From assembly GCA_030654195.1 (NCBI GenBank), contig JAURXV010000080.1:1-49252 (forward strand): DNA of 49,252 bases, read 5' to 3'. Origin of the DNA: Syntrophales bacterium. Its GTDB lineage: Bacteria > Desulfobacterota > Syntrophia > Syntrophales > UBA5619. Shown here one piece after another: positions 1-7,619 of this stretch. Both the position numbers and the translations under genes were made by a program. Numbering within the stretch: the stretch's first letter is position 1; each line of letters opens with the position of its first letter. The notes under the pieces are model-generated. The model worked only from the letters and a program-made list of their open reading frames with translations, was not told the origin of the DNA and did no database searches.

Positions 1-2
1 AT

Positions 3-149
3 TTTGGATGGAATGAAAGTCGGTTGAATCAGGAGGAAGCGGCGCAGGTATTAGGGATATGTGATCGGACATTTCGGCGATATGTGAATCGTTATGAAGA
101 GATGGGGGTAGAAGGTTTGTCGGACAAGCGGTTGATATCCGCGCCCTGA
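3..149 (+). pseudogene. Transposase N-terminal fragment (helix-turn-helix, ISNCY-like)
   Basis: Reading from base 3 gives a helix-turn-helix segment containing LNQEEAAQVLGICDRTFRRY followed by a Y-E-E-x-G-x-x-GL-x-D-K-R-L block. This is the typical N-terminal DNA-binding part of ISNCY-type and related insertion-sequence transposases. The transposase match ends at about base 133. The frame then reaches a stop at 147-149, inside sequence that in the next frame is helicase. The catalytic DDE domain is absent. The fragment is cut on the left by the window edge, so its true start cannot be seen. It is either a real IS end inserted into the helicase gene or an assembly joint. Confidence 0.6.
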
Positions 150-1252
150 TTGTCGCCCCGACACGGGAACTGGCGGAACAGATCCACGAGACCATCGACG
201 GGCTGGGCCGGGCGACGAAACTCAAAAGCGTCACCGTATACGGTGGGTTGAGCAAGAATCCCCAGATCCAGAAGCTCCGCCAGGGGGCCGAAATCGCCGT
301 GGCCTGCCCGGGACGCCTGCTCGATCTCGCGGAACAGGGTGAAATCAACCTGTCCGGGATCGAAGTCCTCGTCATTGACGAGGCGGACCGCACGTTCGAC
401 ATGGGCTTTCTGCCGGACATCCGGAAAATCTTGAAACTCCTGCCGACCAAGCGGCAGACGCTGCTCTTCTCCGCCACCATGCCGGAAGACATCCGGAAGC
501 TTGCGAAGGATATCCTGCATGACCCCGTCGCGGTCCGAATCGGGACAGGGGCGCCCGTCTCCACGGTTTCCCATGCCCTCTATCCGGTGGAGCCGCACCT
601 CAAGACGGCCCTGCTGATGAAGCTGATCGAGCGGACGGACACGGGATCGGTGCTGGTTTTCGCACGCACGAAGCACCGCACGACGCGCGTCGCCGAACAG
701 ATGAAACGGGCCGGTTTTCCGGTCGCGTCGCTGCAGGGCAACCTCTCGCAGAACCGGCGCCAGGATGCGCTCGACGGTTTCCGTGAAGGTAAATATCAGA
801 TCCTGGTGGCCACCGATATCGCCGCCCGGGGGATCGATGTCTCCGGGATATCCCATGTGATCAACTACGATATGCCCGACACCGTCGACGCCTATACGCA
901 CCGGATCGGCCGTACGGGCCGCGCCGCGAAGACAGGAGACGCCTTTACCTTTGTGACGCCCCAGGACAGGGCCTTTGTGGGGGACATCGAGCATGTCCTC
1001 GGGGAAAGAATCGAGCGGCGCACGCTAACGGATTTTAATTACAACGTACCGGCGCCGGCGGGCAGCGGTGATGCCGCCGACCGTCCCCGCCATTCCGTCG
1101 GGCAGAGAAGACCGGCCAGGGTTTCCGGATATGCCCCGGTGAAAAGGGGAGGCGATTCCCGTCAGGGAGCGCCGCGACCTTCGGGACGCCGGAGCGGTAC
1201 GAGATCGCTGGAGGGGTTCTCTGCGTTCCGAAGTTCATCCAAAACGAGGTGA
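134..1252 (+). CDS. DEAD-box RNA helicase (RhlE-like), 5'-truncated
   Basis: An ATP-dependent RNA-unwinding protein without its front end. In frame from base 134 one sees motif Ia (PTRELAEQ), a GG motif, CPGRLLDL (usually TPGRLLDL), motif II DEAD within VIDEADRTFDMGF, motif III SAT, motif IV (VLVFARTK), motif V (ATDIAARGIDV) and motif VI (HRIGRTGR), then a basic Arg/Gly-rich tail. The Q motif and the Walker A motif (motif I) are missing because the sequence switches to transposase upstream of base 134. As written, the product could not bind ATP. The first in-frame ATG is at 248, but it is internal to the domain and not a credible native start. DMGFLPDI after the DEAD box is typical of the RhlE branch. 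Confidence 0.85.
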   Translation, partial: DIRALIVAPTRELAEQIHETIDGLGRATKLKSVTVYGGLSKNPQIQKLRQGAEIAVACPGRLLDLAEQGEINLSGIEVLVIDEADRTFDMGFLPDIRKILKLLPTKRQTLLFSATMPEDIRKLAKDILHDPVAVRIGTGAPVSTVSHALYPVEPHLKTALLMKLIERTDTGSVLVFARTKHRTTRVAEQMKRAGFPVASLQGNLSQNRRQDALDGFREGKYQILVATDIAARGIDVSGISHVINYDMPDTVDAYTHRIGRTGRAAKTGDAFTFVTPQDRAFVGDIEHVLGERIERRTLTDFNYNVPAPAGSGDAADRPRHSVGQRRPARVSGYAPVKRGGDSRQGAPRPSGRRSGTRSLEGFSAFRSSSKTR

Positions 1253-1259
1253 AACCGCA

Positions 1260-1964
1260 GTGGATTACAGGGTCCGGATCTCCCCGCGGAGCCGAAGGGT
1301 CCGCCTGAATCTGTCCGCCCGCGACGGATTGACCGTCGTCATTCCCAGGGGCTTTAACGCCCGGCGGATCCCCGCCATCGTTGAAGCCCGGAAGGGGTGG
1401 ATTGAGAAGCATCTGCGGCGGTTTTCGGAGGAGGCCCGGGTCGTCGCCGAGAACCCGCCCGATATCCTGCCCGAAACGATCGACCTGCCGGCCTTCGGAG
1501 AGATCTGGCAGGTCGCGTATCGGTCGACCGGGGCGCGGCATGCCGTGGAGGTGGAGACCTTCGGGCCTGCGGAGCTTGTCGTGAGCGGTGCGGTGGATGA
1601 CGCCGCCGCCTGCCGCAGCGTCTTGAAACGGTGGCTCCGCCGCCGGGCTGCGGAAGGGCTCCTGCCGCTTCTGGCCCGCCTCGCCGAAGAGCACGGTTTC
1701 CGGTATAACCGGGTGACCATCCGGAGTCAGAAGACCCGCTGGGGGAGCTGCTCCACCCGGAAGACGATCAGCCTCAATTGCCATCTGCTGTTTCTGCCCC
1801 CCGACGTCGTCCGCTACGTTCTGTTGCATGAGTTGTGTCACACCGTATTCATGAACCATTTCGATAAGTTCAAGTTGCTCTTGGACGGTTTCGAGCCGGA
1901 TGGCAAGGCCATGCGCCGGCGGATGCGCGCGGGCTGGAAGCATCTCCCCGCCTGGCTTTCATGA
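1260..1964 (+). CDS. YgjP/DUF45-family zinc metallopeptidase (WLM/SprT-like)
   Basis: A 234-residue protein with the zinc-protease signature HELCHTVFMNHFDKF near residues 188-202: HExxH with the third His five residues further on, as in COG1451/YgjP proteins. The preceding SQKTRWGSCS block is also characteristic of this family. It is probably cytoplasmic, since no signal peptide or membrane segment is visible. The physiological substrate is unknown for the family. The start is a GTG at 1260, seven bases after the helicase stop and with the GAGG of the helicase end as ribosome-binding site, so the two genes look translationally linked. Confidence 0.85.
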   Translation: MDYRVRISPRSRRVRLNLSARDGLTVVIPRGFNARRIPAIVEARKGWIEKHLRRFSEEARVVAENPPDILPETIDLPAFGEIWQVAYRSTGARHAVEVETFGPAELVVSGAVDDAAACRSVLKRWLRRRAAEGLLPLLARLAEEHGFRYNRVTIRSQKTRWGSCSTRKTISLNCHLLFLPPDVVRYVLLHELCHTVFMNHFDKFKLLLDGFEPDGKAMRRRMRAGWKHLPAWLS

Positions 1965-2037
1965 CCCCTTGGCACGACTCCGACAGATAACTTTCTTACT
2001 CCACCCCCGGTATTTCCCCTTTCAAGGGGGAGGCAGA

Positions 2038-2106
2038 TGCAGGGTACGTTAGGCCGAAGCACGTAACGCATCCCAAAAGGAGCGGTACGTCAAGACGCAC
2101 CCTGCA
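2038..2106. repeat. Imperfect inverted repeat, TGCAGGGTACGT arms
   Basis: The left arm TGCAGGGTACGT (2038-2049) pairs with the right arm ACGCACCCTGCA (2095-2106), with one mismatch. The inner part contains a smaller ACGTAACGC/GGTACGTC-like symmetry. It looks like a small non-coding intergenic repeat of the kind common in Desulfobacterota genomes. No poly-T follows, so it is not an obvious terminator. Confidence 0.5.
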
Positions 2107-2195
2107 CCTGTCATTGCGAGAAGTGGAACGACGAAGCAATCCGGCCTAGTTGTTGCGAGAGCTTCAGGTCAGGGGACAGATTTTAAATACATCAT

Positions 2196-2234
2196 CAGAA
2201 CAGGGGACAGATTTGAAATCTGTCTCCTGTTCTG
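2196..2234. repeat. GGGGACAGATTT palindrome, copy 1
   Basis: 19-base arms (2196-2214 and 2216-2234) surround a central G. The core is GGGGACAGATTT / AAATCTGTCTCC and the flanking CAGAACA / TGTTCTG is also symmetric, with a single G-T wobble. A half copy of the core lies just upstream at about 2172-2184. Confidence 0.85.
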
Positions 2235-2339
2235 CGCAAATCTGTCTGATCTGGTGATCGGCTTGCTTCGCCTGGATTATTGTGAGATATAGCGGTGCAG
2301 GTCCATCATAATCGCTTAAAAAGAAGTCGCGGGAACTCG

Positions 2340-2364
2340 GGGGACAGATTTCAAATCTGTCCCC
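2340..2364. repeat. GGGGACAGATTT palindrome, copy 2
   Basis: Perfect 12-base arms GGGGACAGATTT and AAATCTGTCCCC around a central C at 2352. It sits 24 bases before the start of the QueG-like gene, so a hairpin here would lie in or next to that gene's leader. Confidence 0.85.
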
Positions 2365-2388
2365 GAAGAATAAAAAAGGAGATCGCGG

Positions 2389-3525
2389 ATGGTCGGGAAA
2401 AGTGAGGTCATCGAGAAGGCGCTGGAGTGCGGTTTTGAGGATACGGGTTTCACCACGGCGGCACCCTTCGAAGCCCAGCGGGCGTACCTGGAGGAGAGGC
2501 GGGAGGATTACGCGTGGGCGATCCGGTCGGGTCTCGATCTGATTGCCGGGACGGATCCGAAGAGCATCCTCCCGGAGGCGAAATCGATCATCGTCATCAT
2601 GGAGGCCTATTTCCGGGAGGCATTCCCGCCGTCCCTGGTGCGCCACTTCGGCCGCTGCTACCTCGATGACGACCGCATGACCCAGGGCCGCCTGGCGAAG
2701 CGGGTCAAGGCCTTCCGCGCCTTTCTCCGCGAGAATGGAATCAACTCGAAGGTGCCCTCCCACCTGCCCTACCGGATGGCGGCGGCGCGGGCCGGCATGG
2801 GGACGTTCGGCAAAAACTGCCTCTTCTATTCCCGGAAGATGGCGGCAGGCGGGTCGTGGGTCCTTCCCATCGCCCTCGTCGTTGACCGGGAATTTGAACC
2901 GGATGAGCCGACCATCGAGGTCGGCTGCCCCGACTGGTGCAAAAACGCCTGCATTGCCGCCTGTCCGACGGGGGCGCTTTCGGGACCACGCCGGATCAAT
3001 CCGCGCCGCTGCATCTCCTACCTTACCTATTTCGGTAAGGAGCCGACCCCGGCGGAGCTTCGGGAGCCGATGGGGTTGTGCGTCTACGGGTGCGACCGTT
3101 GCCAGAGCGTCTGCCCCCGCAACGCCCCCTGGCTCGCCCGGGAGCTCAAGAAGAATGAAAAAGCGGCAACGATGGTCGAAGACTTCCGGCTGGAGAAGCT
3201 TCTCGGCATGGACAAGGCCTGGTTCACCGAAAAGATCTGGCCGCACATGTTCTACATGTCCGACGCGGACCTGTGGCGGTGGAAGATGAACGCGGCCCGG
3301 GCGATGGGAAACACGCTGGATGAAACGTATATTCCCCATCTGACGGAGGCCTTCCGCCGGGAGAGCGACGAGCGGGTGAAGGCGATGACCGCCTGGGCGC
3401 TTGGCCGGATCGGCGGCCCTGCCGCGAAGCAGGCCCTCGCTGCATTTCTCGCGGAGAGCGCCGGTCCCATCCGGTCGGAGATTCTTGCGGCGCTGGAGGG
3501 GGTTTCCCCGCCGGGAGATGCATAA
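2389..3525 (+). CDS. QueG-like corrinoid/[4Fe-4S] reductase with HEAT repeats
   Basis: A 378-residue protein of the epoxyqueuosine reductase/reductive-dehalogenase-like family. It has an N-terminal cobalamin-binding type domain, then two cysteine clusters: C-P-D-W-CKNACIAACPTGAL near residue 190 and GCDRCQSVCPRN near 240. These would ligate two [4Fe-4S] clusters. C-terminal HEAT-like helices follow (ARAMGNTLDE, AWALGRIGGPAAKQAL). True QueG makes the tRNA base queuosine. In QueG an Asp in a VD-[ST]-x-P motif precedes the AGxGxxGKN block, but here the matching stretch reads KVPSHLPYRMAAARAGMGTFG with no Asp. The protein may therefore be a paralogue with another job. The start at 2389 has a good AAGGAG site. 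Confidence 0.7.
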   Translation: MVGKSEVIEKALECGFEDTGFTTAAPFEAQRAYLEERREDYAWAIRSGLDLIAGTDPKSILPEAKSIIVIMEAYFREAFPPSLVRHFGRCYLDDDRMTQGRLAKRVKAFRAFLRENGINSKVPSHLPYRMAAARAGMGTFGKNCLFYSRKMAAGGSWVLPIALVVDREFEPDEPTIEVGCPDWCKNACIAACPTGALSGPRRINPRRCISYLTYFGKEPTPAELREPMGLCVYGCDRCQSVCPRNAPWLARELKKNEKAATMVEDFRLEKLLGMDKAWFTEKIWPHMFYMSDADLWRWKMNAARAMGNTLDETYIPHLTEAFRRESDERVKAMTAWALGRIGGPAAKQALAAFLAESAGPIRSEILAALEGVSPPGDA

Positions 3526-3541
3526 CTTGTTTACAACCCAA

Positions 3542-3582
3542 AGGAATTCGGGGACAGATTTCAAATCTGTCCCCGAATTCCT
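3542..3582. repeat. GGGGACAGATTT palindrome, copy 3 (longest arms)
   Basis: Perfect 20-base arms centred on C3562. The core GGGGACAGATTT/AAATCTGTCCCC is extended outward by AGGAATTC/GAATTCCT. It lies between the QueG-like gene and the next open reading frame. The flanking extension differs from copies 1, 2, 4 and 5, so only the core is shared. Confidence 0.9.
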
Positions 3583-3609
3583 CGGTTACAATCAAAAGAG
3601 GCACATCCC

Positions 3610-4149
3610 ATGAACCTGTCGGATATTCGGTTCCCCAGGCAGTTGGAAGCCGATCACACGGCGGAGACCATCCGCAAGGCGTTGATGGACCGTACCGTAA
3701 AGCTCTGGCCTGGCGGTACACTCGATGTCGCAAGGATCACGATGGATGACCCGCTGAAAAAAGTGCTCCGGATGGCCAGGCTCAAGGGCCGGATTCAATA
3801 CGGCTTCGAAACAATATTCAACCGACTGGCGGACGAAAGCAAAGGGATTGAGAATGTTCGGGGACGCGGCGGCGCCCCCTATGGAGATCGGGTATCCCGG
3901 CTGCTGTTGTTTTCCAACGACGGCGCCGAGCGGTTTTACAGGCATATCGAATCCCTCTTGCAGGCGCACGCCCCCAGGCTGCTCGGCTGCCTTCTCGATA
4001 TCGACGGCATCGCCCTGGGGAATGCGCTAACCGGCAAAGAGACCCGGATTAAGCTGTTGATGGCGGAGCACAAGGATGCGGTTTCCGAAATATTGCGTAC
4101 GATGGTTGCCGGCCAGGATATGCGTTCCTCCGGGGATGTTTCCCGATAA
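3610..4149 (+). CDS. Conserved-looking hypothetical protein, 179 aa
   Basis: I do not recognise this 179-residue protein. It is soluble, mixed charged, and shows no signal peptide, membrane segment, cysteine cluster or nucleotide-binding loop. The middle contains a Gly-rich stretch (RGRGGAPYGDRVS, about residues 85-97), and a predicted amphipathic helical segment follows. Codon use matches its GC-rich neighbours, and start and stop are clean, which favours a real gene. The ribosome-binding site (AGAGGCAC) is only moderate. A palindromic repeat separates it from the gene upstream, so co-transcription is uncertain. Confidence 0.55.
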   Translation: MNLSDIRFPRQLEADHTAETIRKALMDRTVKLWPGGTLDVARITMDDPLKKVLRMARLKGRIQYGFETIFNRLADESKGIENVRGRGGAPYGDRVSRLLLFSNDGAERFYRHIESLLQAHAPRLLGCLLDIDGIALGNALTGKETRIKLLMAEHKDAVSEILRTMVAGQDMRSSGDVSR

Positions 4150-4273
4150 AGCCATGCTGTTTTGGAAGTCAAAAAAACTTCTATAAGGGCGTTCTTTTTT
4201 GTGGTAGGGAAATCCACGTTGGGGGCTGTCTCCGGATTTGCCGGGTGATCCATTGTAATAAAGAGGAACAGTC

Positions 4274-5200
4274 ATGAAAATCGCGGTTTTTGGCGTCGGA
4301 GGGGTGGGCGGTTATTTCGGCGGAAAGATTGCCGTGAAATACGCAGGTTCGTCGGGACACCAAGTCGTCTTCATTGCCCGGGGTGCGCACCTCGCGGCGA
4401 TCCGGAATGGCGGCCTGCTGCTGAAGACGGCGGAGGGCGAGTTCAGGGCTACGCCCGATCTGGCGACCGATGATCCGGCCGCGGTCGGCCCCTACGATCT
4501 TGTGCTCGTCTGCGTGAAGGAATATGCGCTGGAAGAGGCTGCGGCCCGGCTCGCCCCACTTCTGCATGCCAAAACAATCGTACTGCCGCTTCTCAACGGC
4601 GTTGACATCGCCGAGCGGCTGCGCACCATTCTGCCATCGGGAACGGTCCTGAGCGGCTGTGTTTACATCTCCGCCTTCATCGAGGCGCCGGGCGTCGTCC
4701 GCCAGGCGGGAGGGAGCTGCCAGCTCCTCTTCGGCCCCGATGACGGGCAGGCCGAGATCTACCGCCCGCTGGAAAAACTTCTGAAGGAGGCCGGGATCAA
4801 GGCGGAGCTGTCGGCCGCGATCGCCGTTCCTCTCTGGGCAAAGTACCTCTTCGTGAGCCCGATGGCCGCTGTGACGTCACTGATGGGACTGTGCTTCGGT
4901 GACGTGATGGCGGATGAGAAGGGGAGGGGGATGGTCCGGGGGCTGATGGCGGAGATTGAACGTCTGGCGGCGGCGAAGGGGATCGCCCTCCCGGCGGACA
5001 GCGTGGATCGCGGAATTGCGACGGTCGAACGCTTTCCCCATGCGACCCGATCATCCATGCAGCTCGATTATGAGAAGGGGGGGCGGACGGAGGTGGAGCT
5101 CTTCATCGGTTATGCCGTCCGCACCGGGCGAACCCTGGGGATTCCGGCGCCTCTCCACGAGGAGATCTACGCCAAACTGAAAAAACGAGGGTGCTGTTGA
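4274..5200 (+). CDS. panE: 2-dehydropantoate 2-reductase (ketopantoate reductase)
   Basis: Reduces 2-dehydropantoate to pantoate with NADPH in pantothenate/CoA synthesis. The N-terminus has the dinucleotide-binding GVGGVGGYFGGK loop of the ApbA/PanE family. The AVPLWAKYLF segment, where the catalytic Lys lies in PanE, and the conserved C-terminal helix region (RSSMQLDYEKGGRTEVE) are both present. At 308 residues it has the full family length. The family is broad and includes other ketoacid reductases, so the exact substrate is an inference. It ends ten bases into a possible GTG start of the next gene, implying an operon with the isomerase. Confidence 0.8.
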   Translation: MKIAVFGVGGVGGYFGGKIAVKYAGSSGHQVVFIARGAHLAAIRNGGLLLKTAEGEFRATPDLATDDPAAVGPYDLVLVCVKEYALEEAAARLAPLLHAKTIVLPLLNGVDIAERLRTILPSGTVLSGCVYISAFIEAPGVVRQAGGSCQLLFGPDDGQAEIYRPLEKLLKEAGIKAELSAAIAVPLWAKYLFVSPMAAVTSLMGLCFGDVMADEKGRGMVRGLMAEIERLAAAKGIALPADSVDRGIATVERFPHATRSSMQLDYEKGGRTEVELFIGYAVRTGRTLGIPAPLHEEIYAKLKKRGCC

Positions 5201-5220
5201 TTGCAAGAAAGGGAACGGCC

Positions 5221-6909
5221 ATGACGGCAAGGATGACGTTTCGTCCGGAGTCCTGCCGGGCGGCGGCGGGGGAGGCCCGCAAGGTCCTGGCGGCCGGGCG
5301 GGTCGCGGAACGGATCCGACGGAAGGACCACACCCTCTGGAAACCGGAACCGAGGGAGATTGCGGACCGCCTCGGCTGGCTGGACAGCCCGCGGGCGATG
5401 CAGGGGCGTCTCGCCGAGATCGCGTCCGTCGTCGAAGGCGTCCGCGCCGACGGCTTCAACTTCGCCCTCCTGCTCGGGATGGGGGGCTCCAGCCTCGCGC
5501 CGGAGGTGTTCCGGAAGGTTTTCGGCGCCGCCGACGGCTTCCTCGACCTCGCCGTCCTGGACAGCACGGACCCGGGGGCGGTTCTCGCACGCGCCGAACG
5601 GCTCGACCTGAAGCGGACGCTCTTTGTCGTCTCCACGAAATCGGGCGGGACGGTTGAGACTTTCTCCTTCATGAGGTATTTTTACAACCTCGTTGCGGAG
5701 AAGCTCGGGGCGGAGGAGGCGGGAAGGCACTTTCTCGCGATCACCGATCCCGGGAGCGCCCTGGCGGATCTCGCCCGGGAGCACCATTTCCGCCACACCT
5801 TCCTCAACGACCCGGAAATCGGCGGGCGCTATTCGGCTCTCTCCTGCTTCGGCCTCGTCCCGGCCGCGCTGCTCGGGATGGATGTCGGGCTACTGCTGGA
5901 GCGGGCCGCTGCGGCAGCAGAATGTGAATTTGATAGCAACAAACAGGAGATGAACGGGGTGCTCCTCGGAGCGCTCCTCGGGGAGTTCGCGGCGCAGGGC
6001 CACGACAAGTTTACCTTTCTCTTCTCGCCGCGGCTGGCCGCTTTCGGCGACTGGGTGGAGCAGCTCCTTGCGGAGAGTCTGGGCAAGGAGGGGGAGGGAA
6101 TCCTGCCGGTCGTCGGCGAGGAGTTCGGACCACCCTCGGTTTACGGTCCGGACCGGATCTTCTGCTCGATCCGTCTGGCGGGGGACGGTGCGGCAGAGGC
6201 GCAACGGGAGGCGCTTGCGGAGGCCGGCCATCCCGTCATCGATCTCAAGCTTGCCGATCCCTATGACCTGGGCGGCCAGTGTTTCTTCTGGGAGATGGCC
6301 ACGGCGGTCGCCGGCTGGCGGCTGGCGATCAACCCGTTCGATCAGCCGGACGTCGAGGCGGCGAAGGTTCTCGCCCGGAAGATGATCGCGGAGTACCGCG
6401 AAAAGGGGGCGATGCCGGCGGAGATCCCGGTGCTGACGGGGCCGGGTCTGTCCGTTTACGGCGATCTCGATGCCCGGAAGCCGGAAGAGACCCTGGCGGC
6501 GTTTCTCGGGCAGGCGAAACCGGGCGCGTACGCCGCGCTCCATGCCTACCTGATGCCCTCCCCGGGAATGGACGAGGCTCTGCAGCGCCTGAGGATGCGG
6601 ATCCGGGACCGTTTACATCTCGTGACGACCGTTGGCTACGGGCCCCGCTTCCTCCACTCGACCGGGCAGCTCCACAAGGGGGACGCCGGGCGCGGCCTGT
6701 TCATCCAGTTCACGGCGGGCGATCCCCGGGATGCGCCGATCCCCGATGAAATGGGGCGTCCGGAATCCGCGCTTACGTTCGGCGTCCTGAAACAGGCCCA
6801 GGTCTTCGGCGACCGACAGGCCCTGATCAACGCGGGTCGCCGCGTGATTCGGATCCACCTCCACGGGGACCCGGCGGACGGCATATCCCGCTTGACGGCG
6901 GCCCTGTGA
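5221..6909 (+). CDS. pgi: Glucose-6-phosphate isomerase (PGI domain as in transaldolase-PGI fusions)
   Basis: Interconverts glucose 6-phosphate and fructose 6-phosphate in the cytoplasm. SIS-type sugar-phosphate motifs are visible: LLLGMGGSSLAPEV, VVSTKSGGTVETFSF and, near the C-terminus, HSTGQLHKGD, the typical PGI tail containing the catalytic His/Lys region. The overall pattern resembles the C-terminal half of bifunctional transaldolase/PGI proteins, but no transaldolase domain precedes it here. I choose the ATG at 5221, preceded by AAAGGGA. An upstream in-frame GTG at 5191 would overlap panE by ten bases. The product is about 562 residues. Confidence 0.8.
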   Translation: MTARMTFRPESCRAAAGEARKVLAAGRVAERIRRKDHTLWKPEPREIADRLGWLDSPRAMQGRLAEIASVVEGVRADGFNFALLLGMGGSSLAPEVFRKVFGAADGFLDLAVLDSTDPGAVLARAERLDLKRTLFVVSTKSGGTVETFSFMRYFYNLVAEKLGAEEAGRHFLAITDPGSALADLAREHHFRHTFLNDPEIGGRYSALSCFGLVPAALLGMDVGLLLERAAAAAECEFDSNKQEMNGVLLGALLGEFAAQGHDKFTFLFSPRLAAFGDWVEQLLAESLGKEGEGILPVVGEEFGPPSVYGPDRIFCSIRLAGDGAAEAQREALAEAGHPVIDLKLADPYDLGGQCFFWEMATAVAGWRLAINPFDQPDVEAAKVLARKMIAEYREKGAMPAEIPVLTGPGLSVYGDLDARKPEETLAAFLGQAKPGAYAALHAYLMPSPGMDEALQRLRMRIRDRLHLVTTVGYGPRFLHSTGQLHKGDAGRGLFIQFTAGDPRDAPIPDEMGRPESALTFGVLKQAQVFGDRQALINAGRRVIRIHLHGDPADGISRLTAAL

Positions 6910-6962
6910 TGCCGCGGGGGAGGAATGCCAAAACCCCGGGCGCCCCGAAGGCCCCCGAAAGG

Positions 6963-6982
6963 TACGACCCGTATCGGTCGTA
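6963..6982. other. Hairpin between convergent genes
   Basis: TACGACC (6963-6969) and GGTCGTA (6976-6982) form a perfect 7-bp stem with a 6-base loop, located between the convergent isomerase and protease genes. It lacks a T-run, so it is only a weak terminator candidate. Confidence 0.35.
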
Positions 6983-7028
6983 AACTGATTTGACGTGGTC
7001 CGGAACGCAGACGGACGGCGATAGAAGT

Positions 7029-7619
7029 TCAGTGTATTGGAAAGACGGCGAAAATGAAGGCGCCCCAGAGAGAGTGCGATACGATGACCAAGCACAGATC
7101 CCGCCGCCAGAGGTAGAGGCCTCCCCAGAAGGCTCCCGCTACCAGGGCGGCGGCGATCAGAATGAAATTCATCGAAAAGAGATGGACGCCGCCGTAAATC
7201 AGGGTTCCCATGGCGAATCCTTTGAGATCGCCAAAGCGCTGCATCAGTTTTTCCTGCAGGAAGCCACGCCAGAAGATCTCTTCACCCGGGCCGGTGATGA
7301 AGCATAACAGCAGGAAGATGAGAACCCGGTCGGTGCCTGTTCCGAGGTCATAGATCCCGCCGACCTGGGCGCCCGCCCCGGGAACGATATAAGGCGCCAT
7401 CCGATTTCCGAGGAAGAAGATCCCGTAAAGAACCACTGCCGAAAGCATGCCGGCGATGACGCTTTTCAGGGAGAAGCGAACCTTTGGTTTCTGCCAGATC
7501 AAGGAATAGAGGCAGATGATGATTACGGAAAGACCGATCTTGACCCAGAAGTTTCCCCAGGCCATCCCAAAGGTAAAGGCCCAGCAGGCGAGGGTGAGAA
7601 GAATTGCGACTGGAATCAA
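7029..7619 (-). CDS. CPBP-family intramembrane metalloprotease (CAAX/Abi type)
   Basis: A 196-residue polytopic membrane protein with the family motifs in order: GPGEEIFWRGFL (EExxxR), then GGVHLFSMNF (the His motif), then a final VSHSLWG. In characterised members these residues form an intramembrane metal site that cleaves prenylated or other membrane proteins. Its start codon overlaps the stop of the upstream prenyltransferase gene by four bases (ATGA arrangement), so the two are translationally coupled. The substrate is unknown. Pairing with a prenyltransferase is suggestive but not proof of prenyl-protein processing. Confidence 0.85.
   Translation of the reverse strand: MIPVAILLTLACWAFTFGMAWGNFWVKIGLSVIIICLYSLIWQKPKVRFSLKSVIAGMLSAVVLYGIFFLGNRMAPYIVPGAGAQVGGIYDLGTGTDRVLIFLLLCFITGPGEEIFWRGFLQEKLMQRFGDLKGFAMGTLIYGGVHLFSMNFILIAAALVAGAFWGGLYLWRRDLCLVIVSHSLWGAFIFAVFPIH

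Larger units (their letters stand above)
1965..2388. other. Gene-free repeat-bearing spacer
   Basis: No credible gene. The stretch contains an imperfect inverted repeat (2038-2106), a segment resembling the widespread TGTCATTGCGAG...CGACGAAGCAATCC intergenic repeat (about 2110-2145), and two copies of the GGGGACAGATTT palindrome family, plus a half copy near 2172. A large antisense open frame across this stretch and the next gene is a codon-bias shadow. Confidence 0.7.

Noticed and set aside
2164-3564. Long open frame on the minus strand opposite the QueG-like gene
   Set aside because: Shadow of a GC-rich gene; no domain, and its product crosses two palindromic repeats.
2196-3582. CRISPR array formed by the repeated palindromes
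   Set aside because: Copies are irregularly spaced and scattered among genes, and no cas genes are seen.
5191-5220. GTG start for the isomerase overlapping panE
   Set aside because: The ATG at 5221 has a better ribosome-binding site; the extra ten residues match nothing in the family.
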